DNA from: Bermanella sp.
GTDB lineage: Bacteria > Pseudomonadota > Gammaproteobacteria > Pseudomonadales > Oceanobacteraceae
Direction of reading: 5' to 3'
Length of the DNA: 33,687 nt
Assembly (NCBI GenBank): GCA_002683575.1
Contig: NYTP01000088.1
Location: forward strand, 1-33,687
Below are positions 20,317 to 27,361 of this stretch, one piece after another. Under the pieces are notes generated by a model, which was not told the DNA's origin, made no database searches, and saw only the letters and a list, made by a program, of their open reading frames with translations. How positions within the stretch are numbered: the stretch's first letter is position 1; every line of letters begins with the position of its first letter. A program made the translations under genes and the position numbers.

Positions 20317-22020
20317 TCACTTAAATATAAAATAAATAAATCCAGCAATGATAACCGCTTCTATCACCGCTAACCCTTGCCAAAATCTCAAAGGATTTCG
20401 CTGTGATAGGGGTACAAACGCGGATTGTTTATATTCAGTATTTGGGCGCTGTAAATCAAATACAAATTCAGACATGGCATCTTGGCGATGTTCAGGCAGA
20501 GGTGATAATGCACGCTTCAATGCTTTATCCATCCAAGCTGGCACCATTGGGTTAAACTGTATAGCTGCTTGATACTTTAAACTTGATAGTTTGCGTTGGT
20601 CTTTAAGTTTTTCTAATTGATCACCAAAAGGCAACTTGCCTGTTAGCACTTCATACACGACTAATGCCAAACTAAATAAATCTGACTTTTTAGTTTTACG
20701 CATTCTAAAACGGGTTTCGGGCGCACTGTATACCGCAGTTCCTAATATATCGTCTCGATCGAATGGCGTATCAATTTCTTCAACCCCAGCAGCATAACAA
20801 GAACCAAAATCAATGATTTTAGGTATGCCATCAGCGGTTAACAAAATATTATCCGGCTTAATATCTTGATGTAAAATATCTTTGCGATGCAGTGCACGAA
20901 TACCGCGGCTAATTAATTCAGCTAGTCGCACAACCTCTTTAATATCTGGCTTTGGATTTTCTTTCATCCACTGCTCTAATGTTAAACCATCCACGTATTC
21001 CATTAAGGTATACAGGGCCGTCTTTTTTTTAGGCTCGATAATTTTTACCACATAGGGACTGTCAATACGCTTACCGATCCACTGTTCTAATACAAAGCGC
21101 TCAATATAGGCGGGATCATCTTCAAAATTAACAGAAGGCGTTTTTAAAATTAATCGCTCTCCTTCAATATTTTTAACTAAATAGACTTGGCTCCTTGGAC
21201 TTTCGTGTAGAACTTTAACAACCGTCAACCCATCTAAAATCTGTCCAACCGACAGCAGTGGAGGAAAAGACAAGTCACTTAATTTTTGATAGATTTCTTG
21301 ATTATTAGCATCAGGTAATGCATCCACACGAACTAACTGGCAACTCACATTATCATTAGTACCCGCAGCTAATGCTTTTTCATTTAAGTGTAGGCAACTG
21401 GCATTTAAATCTGAGCTAGTTTCTATTTCTGCCTGTATATCTTTAGGGCAAATAAAATCGTGTACACCATCGGTACTTAAAAAGAAAACATCACCCTGTT
21501 CGATTTCAAACTGCTGAAAATCCATTTCAAGATGATTATCCATCCCCATTGCACGAGATAAGTAGACAGTGTCTTTATTGATGCTAATTGAGTGATCCGT
21601 AGTTAGGCATTCAAAACTACCGTTTCTTAAACGGTAAATTCGAGTATCACCAATGTGAAAAATATAAGCGGTTTGTGACTTTAAGATTAACGCACTTAAC
21701 GTACTCACATGTCCTTTAATCTGGCTTTGACCTACTAGCCAACGGTTTAATGCTAATACAATTTTTTGCCCTGCCGTTTTTACTGACCAAGCATCAGGCG
21801 TTGCATAATAATCACTAATAAAGTTACGCACACACATTTCACTGGCTTCTTTGCCAGCTTCAGCTGCACTTACACCATCGGCAATCACAGCCACCGCACC
21901 TTTTATCGTTAAGGCAGGCTGATCTGGTATACGCATACCAATACAGTCTTCATTCTGTGGCTTTAAACCTGCACTGGTTGCCTGACCGACCGTTAATGCC
22001 AACTGTGCCTCTAAGTGCAT
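20317..22020 (-). CDS. Bifunctional PP2C-family phosphatase / Ser-Thr protein kinase with C-terminal TM helix
   Basis: PP2C motifs (ADGVSAAEAG, HIGDTRIYR, STDGVHDF, NDNVSC) then kinase motifs (LILK, HQDIKPDNILL, IIDFGS, SAPE) and a hydrophobic C terminus. Confidence 0.92.
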   Translation of the reverse strand: MHLEAQLALTVGQATSAGLKPQNEDCIGMRIPDQPALTIKGAVAVIADGVSAAEAGKEASEMCVRNFISDYYATPDAWSVKTAGQKIVLALNRWLVGQSQIKGHVSTLSALILKSQTAYIFHIGDTRIYRLRNGSFECLTTDHSISINKDTVYLSRAMGMDNHLEMDFQQFEIEQGDVFFLSTDGVHDFICPKDIQAEIETSSDLNASCLHLNEKALAAGTNDNVSCQLVRVDALPDANNQEIYQKLSDLSFPPLLSVGQILDGLTVVKVLHESPRSQVYLVKNIEGERLILKTPSVNFEDDPAYIERFVLEQWIGKRIDSPYVVKIIEPKKKTALYTLMEYVDGLTLEQWMKENPKPDIKEVVRLAELISRGIRALHRKDILHQDIKPDNILLTADGIPKIIDFGSCYAAGVEEIDTPFDRDDILGTAVYSAPETRFRMRKTKKSDLFSLALVVYEVLTGKLPFGDQLEKLKDQRKLSSLKYQAAIQFNPMVPAWMDKALKRALSPLPEHRQDAMSEFVFDLQRPNTEYKQSAFVPLSQRNPLRFWQGLAVIEAVIIAGFIYFIFK

Positions 22021-22166
22021 GGAATCCTCATTACATCAAAGTCATGCTTAATTTTAATTTATAAGAAATGAATAAAGAGCTTTAATACTTTACTTGCAAC
22101 GGTACAGTACTAAAACTCTTTATCAAAAAAAACGTTTTTAAACAATTAACGCATCAGTGATGTTTG

Positions 22167-23645
22167 TTATTTACCAACTTGAATCAACTCAATCGAACCA
22201 TCTTCATTTATCTCGGCAATATGACCTTTTGGCTCATCTAAAAAGGTAGCAATCAACCCCAAAACAATCGCACTGCATACGGCTATTACCGTAAAGAAAG
22301 TTTGTGCATCAGTAAGAGAGTAAACCAATAAAAATGTAGCCGCTCCCACATTACCATAAGCACCTGCCATACCGGCAATTTGTCCCGTTAAACGACGTTT
22401 GATTAATGGTACAACTGCAAATACGGCACCTGCCCCTGCTTGCACAAAGAACGAACATGGAATCACAACCGCTAATACCTGCCAAACAGACCAACTAGGC
22501 CCCATCAAACTCAAGAAGTAATAACCAATTGATGAACCCGCCAACACAATTAATAACGCAAGACGACGGCCCATTTTATCACTGAAGTAACCACCCAGTG
22601 GACGCGCAAATAAATTCATTGCCATAAATGACGCTGCTATTGCCGCGGCTTGCGCTAAAGGCCATTCAGGAAAGATGCTGGTAAAATGCAACGCCAACAT
22701 TGATACAACCGCCACTTCAGAACCAAATGTCACCATATACGCTACATTTAGTAGAGCAACCTGCTTAAATTTGTATTTATGGATATCCGCAGTACTACCA
22801 TCTAAGTTATCTTTGTTTATTTGAATAATTTTATAAACTTGTTGAAGAAAATAGACGCCTAGAAACACATAAACGCCATAGCTAAAATTATCACTTAACA
22901 GAGAGACTCCCGCTGGTGATAAGCGCCATGTTAAAATTGCTAGGGCTATGAACATAGGCGCTGTCATCAAGATATAGAGAACAAGATCAAAACGACTTGT
23001 AACCTCCATTGCGCCAATTTTCTTTGAGGTAAAATACGTACTACCTTTTGGTGTATTGGTAACAAAACGATAAAATATAAATGCATAAATAATAGCGACA
23101 ATACCAGCACAAGCTACGGCATAACGCCAACCTTCATCGCCACCAAATACACCAGCCAGCATAGGCAAAATAAAACCAGCAGCGGCCGCGCCAAAATTGC
23201 CCCAGCCACCATAAATACCTTGTGCCGTACCCGCTTGCTTAACTGGGAACCACTCTGTCATCAAACGAATACCAATAACAAAGCCAGCGCCAGAGAACCC
23301 CAAAAGAAAACGCATTAATGCTAGTTGTGTATAATTTTGCGCCAGTGCAAAACCCAAACAAAATATACCACTGATGATCAATAGCGCCGTAAACATAACG
23401 CGTGGACCATACTTATCAACCAACATTCCAACTACCGTTCGAGCGGGAATTGTTAACGCTACATTTAAAACCAGCAATGCCTTGGCTTCTGCCATGGTGA
23501 GCTGGAAATAGTCCTGAATCAAAGGCATCAATGAGGCATGACTAAACCACATAAAAAATGTGATAAAAAAGGCGATCCAACCAAGATGTAATATCTTGAT
23601 ATTTGCCTCCTTAAACTTAAATAGATTTAAGCCTACATCGGACAT
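22167..23645 (-). CDS. narK: NarK/NasA-type MFS nitrate/nitrite transporter
   Basis: 12-TM-like MFS protein; GGWGNFGAAAAGFILP and GAYGNVGAATFLLVYS resemble the paired nitrate-signature motifs. Confidence 0.9.
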   Translation of the reverse strand: MSDVGLNLFKFKEANIKILHLGWIAFFITFFMWFSHASLMPLIQDYFQLTMAEAKALLVLNVALTIPARTVVGMLVDKYGPRVMFTALLIISGIFCLGFALAQNYTQLALMRFLLGFSGAGFVIGIRLMTEWFPVKQAGTAQGIYGGWGNFGAAAAGFILPMLAGVFGGDEGWRYAVACAGIVAIIYAFIFYRFVTNTPKGSTYFTSKKIGAMEVTSRFDLVLYILMTAPMFIALAILTWRLSPAGVSLLSDNFSYGVYVFLGVYFLQQVYKIIQINKDNLDGSTADIHKYKFKQVALLNVAYMVTFGSEVAVVSMLALHFTSIFPEWPLAQAAAIAASFMAMNLFARPLGGYFSDKMGRRLALLIVLAGSSIGYYFLSLMGPSWSVWQVLAVVIPCSFFVQAGAGAVFAVVPLIKRRLTGQIAGMAGAYGNVGAATFLLVYSLTDAQTFFTVIAVCSAIVLGLIATFLDEPKGHIAEINEDGSIELIQVGK

Positions 23646-23692
23646 GTAGAACTCCTAATTTCATAAGGTTTTAATTTCATTAACCCCACTAG

Positions 23693-23708
23693 AGCAGGCA
23701 TCATGCCA
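23693..23708 (-). promoter_or_regulatory. Putative sigma-54 (-24/-12) promoter for narK-type transporter
   Basis: Minus strand TGGCATGATGCCTGCT, versus consensus TGGCAYRNNNNTTGCW; about 48 nt upstream of the CDS start. Confidence 0.6.
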
Positions 23709-24002
23709 AAACCATCAAATACGCCATTTACGCCTCTAAATACTAAAAAAGTGCATTAATTGTCAGACAATTACCGTAAATAAGCCCGAAAAACCCCACA
23801 TACGAGCACCATTTAAACCTAACACGCCTTAATTCAGTGCGTTTGGCGCGCACCAAAAATACATAACTAAATATCACTCCGCCCTTTTTTAGACCTAGGG
23901 TTTCGCACCATGATGACGACATTTTCAATTTTTGATTGATTTTTTGTGTCACTGTTGTGCATGCCATGCATTTCTATATTGGTTTATATTTTTTTTAAAC
24001 GT

Positions 24003-24018
24003 TGGCATATGCGTTGCT
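24003..24018 (+). promoter_or_regulatory. Putative sigma-54 (-24/-12) promoter for porin 24122
   Basis: TGGCATATGCGTTGCT, close match to TGGCAYRNNNNTTGCW. Confidence 0.75.
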
Positions 24019-24121
24019 CTAGGTAGATATCGAAAATTAAAAAATTAAAAACGTAACTAGATAGTAAAAAACTTAACTTACTTTTTGATCTCACCCTTAA
24101 AACCTATAAAAGGAAAACATC

Positions 24122-25282
24122 ATGAAAAAAACTTTACTGGCTACCAGCATTGCAAGTATCGCTTTAAGTTCTGCTATAAGTGTACAAGCCCAAAGCTTTG
24201 ATGAGCTTGTAAAAGGCGGCAGTGTTGATTTGAACTTCCGCTACCGTGTTGAAAGTGCCGATGTACAAGGTGGTGCGGATGCAGCACTAGCTAATACCTT
24301 GAAATCACGGGCGACAATTAAAACCGGCAACATGTATGGTTTCTCAGCATTGGTTGAAGGTGATAACGTTTTTCAACTAACCGACGACTTTTTTGACGGC
24401 GGTGATAATGGCAATGCAAACACCGAGTACGATTTGATTCTTGATCAAGAAACCACTCAAATAAACCAGGCATATCTTCAATATTCAGGTTTCTCTTCAA
24501 ATGTTAAGCTAGGTAATCAGCGTATTAATCTTGATAACCAGCGCCATGTAGGTGGTGTTGCTTTCCGTCAAGATGAAGCCACTTTCGATGCTATTTCGAT
24601 CGAAAATAAAGCCTTAGATAACACCACTATATTTGCCGCTTTTGCAAACAATCTAAACAATATCAAAAATGATAATGTCGAAGCAGATATTTCATTATTA
24701 AATGTTAAATACAGCATTAACAAAGACCTAGCTACAAGTGCCTTTTATTACAGAATTGATCCTGAGGCTGGCTCAAAATTAGATACATTTGGCCTTCGCG
24801 CAACAGGGATGGCTGCAGGCTTCGGCTTTGAAGCAGAAGTTGCAACCCAAGACAACGAAACCAATGACACTCTTTATTACCACTTAAACGGCTCTAAAAA
24901 AATTGGAGCGGTAAAAGCGACATTAGGTTATGAAGTTATGGGCAGTGACGATGGCGAAGCATCATTTAATACGCCCTTAGGAACTAATCATAAATTCCTA
25001 GGCTGGAGCGATGCTTACCTCAGTGCAGCTCAATGGGGAGCTAACGGTATCGAAGACATCTATTTTTCAGCGGTTACAAAAGTATCAAGTGTTAAGTTAG
25101 TTGGGCAGATTCACAACTTTAGTGCTAATGAAGGTAGTGCTGATTTAGGTACTGAACTAGGCTTTTTAGCCGCGAAAAACTTTGGTACTTACGGCGCTAG
25201 CTTTAAAGTTGCACAGCTTTCAGGTAGCGACACAAAAGAAGACACAACTAAAATCTGGTTAACCGCCAGCGCTAAGTTCTAA
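24122..25282 (+). CDS. Alginate-export-family-like outer-membrane porin
   Basis: Signal peptide ending VQAQ; FRYRVESADV, LKSRATIKTG, KLGNQRINLDNQRHVGGVAFRQDEATFDAI resemble alginate-export porins; terminal KF. Confidence 0.8.
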   Translation: MKKTLLATSIASIALSSAISVQAQSFDELVKGGSVDLNFRYRVESADVQGGADAALANTLKSRATIKTGNMYGFSALVEGDNVFQLTDDFFDGGDNGNANTEYDLILDQETTQINQAYLQYSGFSSNVKLGNQRINLDNQRHVGGVAFRQDEATFDAISIENKALDNTTIFAAFANNLNNIKNDNVEADISLLNVKYSINKDLATSAFYYRIDPEAGSKLDTFGLRATGMAAGFGFEAEVATQDNETNDTLYYHLNGSKKIGAVKATLGYEVMGSDDGEASFNTPLGTNHKFLGWSDAYLSAAQWGANGIEDIYFSAVTKVSSVKLVGQIHNFSANEGSADLGTELGFLAAKNFGTYGASFKVAQLSGSDTKEDTTKIWLTASAKF

Positions 25283-25295
25283 CTGCACTTAACAG

Positions 25296-25319
25296 TGAAA
25301 TGGCATTCGTGCCATTTCA
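25296..25319 (+). other. Perfect UUCG-tetraloop hairpin between porin and first P-box protein
   Basis: TGAAATGGCA-TTCG-TGCCATTTCA; no strong T run follows, so it may be a weak terminator or stability element. Confidence 0.65.
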
Positions 25320-25373
25320 TTGTCCCCTAGCTACATCCATCCAACTTTAGCAACCATGTAAAAGGACATTAGA

Positions 25374-26171
25374 ATGAAAGTTCTCATTTTAATTTGCACC
25401 CTTGCCTTAAGCTCATTTTCGATTCCAAGCTTTGCCGAAATCAATAGCCTATCTCAAGCCATTAACGAATCGGGTCGACTGCGCATGTTAAGTCAGCGTA
25501 TGGCAAAAGCGTATTTATTAAAAGCCATGGATATACAACCTGAGAAAGCCACGCAACAATTTACTAGCAGCTTTCAAAAATTTGAATCCAACCTTACTGA
25601 TTTAGGTCTATTTTCTATTGAACTTGGTTCACCTGCCGCGATAGATGCCAGCTTAACGGCCATACAAAACCAGTGGTCCATATATAAATCCGAATTAAAC
25701 AAGCAAGCAGACCAAAGCAGCACTGCAAATATTTTGGCCTTAAGTGATGAAACCTTACAAACGTGTGAAATGTTAGTCAGTGAATTAGAAAAAACCGCCG
25801 AACGAAATAGTGCACGCTGGGTCAATTTATCTGGTCGCCAACGTATGCTCAGTCAACGCATTGCCAAGTTGTACAGTGCCATCAGCTTATCAGGTGATAC
25901 TCAGCGCTATGATGATGAATTAAAACAAGCCATCGCTGAATTTGATCAAGCTTTAAACGAATTAATCAACAGCCCAGATAACACTCACTTTGTTAATCAC
26001 AAACTGAAAAAGGTTGCCACCCAATGGAATTTTTCAAAACAAGGTTTCAAAGTTTTAGATAAAGGTAGTAGTACGCCATTGGTCATTTCCATGACCACCG
26101 AGAGCATACTAAGACAAATGAACGATATTACTGCCTTATACGAAGAAATTGACCATAACAAAAATGGATAA
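25374..26171 (+). CDS. Secreted PilJ-N/NarX-like P-box protein, copy 1
   Basis: Signal peptide ending SFAE; two P-box-like motifs AINESGRLRMLSQRMAKAYL and VNLSGRQRMLSQRIAKLYSA; no kinase, HAMP or methyl-accepting domain in the ORF. Confidence 0.82.
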   Translation: MKVLILICTLALSSFSIPSFAEINSLSQAINESGRLRMLSQRMAKAYLLKAMDIQPEKATQQFTSSFQKFESNLTDLGLFSIELGSPAAIDASLTAIQNQWSIYKSELNKQADQSSTANILALSDETLQTCEMLVSELEKTAERNSARWVNLSGRQRMLSQRIAKLYSAISLSGDTQRYDDELKQAIAEFDQALNELINSPDNTHFVNHKLKKVATQWNFSKQGFKVLDKGSSTPLVISMTTESILRQMNDITALYEEIDHNKNG

Positions 26172-26252
26172 TGAAACTAACTTTATTCCCCTTTTTATTA
26201 TGACTACTCCTTATATCCTTTAATCATGCCCCGACTTAGGTATTGCTCGAAA

Positions 26253-26290
26253 AGTAGAGAAAGCATCACACTGCTACTCCTTTCTCTACT
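26253..26290 (+). other. 11-bp perfect inverted repeat upstream of copy 2
   Basis: AGTAGAGAAAG-(16 nt)-CTTTCTCTACT, ending 14 nt before ATG 26305. Confidence 0.65.
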
Positions 26291-26304
26291 ATGGGTGGTC
26301 TAAC

Positions 26305-27105
26305 ATGAAACCAAAAACATTCATGCTAAGCGTGCTATTAATCATTTTCAGTATTCCTACTTATGCACAGATCAACTCACTTTCACAGGCTATCAATGAA
26401 TCTGGTCGCTTGCGCATGCTCAGTCAACGTATTGCAAAGACCTATATTTTATCTCAACTTGATATTCAACCTGATAAAGCGCAGCAGCAATTTGAGCAAA
26501 GCTCTTTGTTGTTCAAATCTAATATTTTGCAATTAAAGCAGTTTAACAGTTCCATTAATCAGCCCACTATAAACAGTTATATTGAAAACATTGAACAAAT
26601 ATGGCGTTCTTATTCAGGCGCATTTAACCAACCATTTGATGGCCAAGCTTTAAGCAATATTCTCATGTTAAGCGATGCCACCATGCTCGCCAGCGAAGAT
26701 TTAGTTATCCAATTTCAAGCAGTCTCCAATACGAATAGTGCACACCTTGTCAGTATTGCAGGTCGCCAGCGTATGTTAAGCCAGCGCATTGCCAAGCTTT
26801 ATTCCGCCATGAGCCTGTCTGACCATGATCCACAACTATCCAGTGAACTTTTAGAGGCCATAAGTGAATTTGATACCGCGCTTAACCAATTAATACAAAG
26901 CAAACGCAATACACATTTCATCAGCTACAAGTTAAAACAGGTTAGTGCACAATGGAACTTCTCAAAACAAGGTTTTAAATCACAACATAACGGTAACAGT
27001 ACGCCTTTAGTTATTGCTGTAACAACTGAAAGTATTTTGCAGCAAATGGATGATATTACCGGCCTATATGAAGAGATAGATCAAAGCAGTAAAGCGGCAC
27101 TTTAA
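26305..27105 (+). CDS. Secreted PilJ-N/NarX-like P-box protein, copy 2 (paralog of 25374-26171)
   Basis: Same architecture: QINSLSQAINESGRLRMLSQRIAKTY and IAGRQRMLSQRIAKLYSAMSLS; shared C terminus (QWNFSKQGFK...TPLVI...TTESIL.QM.DIT.LYEEID). Confidence 0.82.
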   Translation: MKPKTFMLSVLLIIFSIPTYAQINSLSQAINESGRLRMLSQRIAKTYILSQLDIQPDKAQQQFEQSSLLFKSNILQLKQFNSSINQPTINSYIENIEQIWRSYSGAFNQPFDGQALSNILMLSDATMLASEDLVIQFQAVSNTNSAHLVSIAGRQRMLSQRIAKLYSAMSLSDHDPQLSSELLEAISEFDTALNQLIQSKRNTHFISYKLKQVSAQWNFSKQGFKSQHNGNSTPLVIAVTTESILQQMDDITGLYEEIDQSSKAAL

Positions 27106-27172
27106 CCCTCTTCTATTGGTGCAAATCAATAGCCAGACATTCACGCACCATTTTCAAGCAACGCCCTTCCTG

Positions 27173-27199
27173 CATTGCGCACCACAATGGTTCGCAATG
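27173..27199. promoter_or_regulatory. Putative NtrC-type enhancer site within a long palindrome
   Basis: CATTGCGcACCA-caa-TGGTtCGCAATG (11 of 12 arm pairs); core GCACCACAATGGTTC differs from GCACYANNNTGGTGC at one position. Centre about 129 nt upstream of the predicted nirB start site. Confidence 0.6.
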
Positions 27200-27288
27200 T
27201 TTCTTGTTCGCCCTCATTTCAATCTTTTTATCCTTCCCCTCCCTCAAAAAAACACACTAAACCCTTTAAAAACAATAAGTTAAGAACA

Positions 27289-27304
27289 TGGCACGGCCAT
27301 TGCT
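27289..27304 (+). promoter_or_regulatory. Sigma-54 (-24/-12) promoter for nirB
   Basis: TGGCACGGCCATTGCT fits consensus TGGCACGNNNNTTGCW exactly; predicted start about 27315, 47 nt before ATG. Confidence 0.88.
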
Positions 27305-27361
27305 GTAGATACATCAGATATAAACTTTGCCCGCCCGTTTAATTCGGCATGGAGAGAGAAA

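Noticed and set aside
23743-23967. 74-aa minus-strand ORF upstream of narK
   Set aside because: Overlaps the regulatory intergenic region, has no recognisable family and an unconvincing start.
26221-26304. Possible sigma-54 promoter (GTATTGCT) upstream of the second P-box gene
   Set aside because: A -12-like TTGCT is present but there is no TGG at the required -24 spacing.
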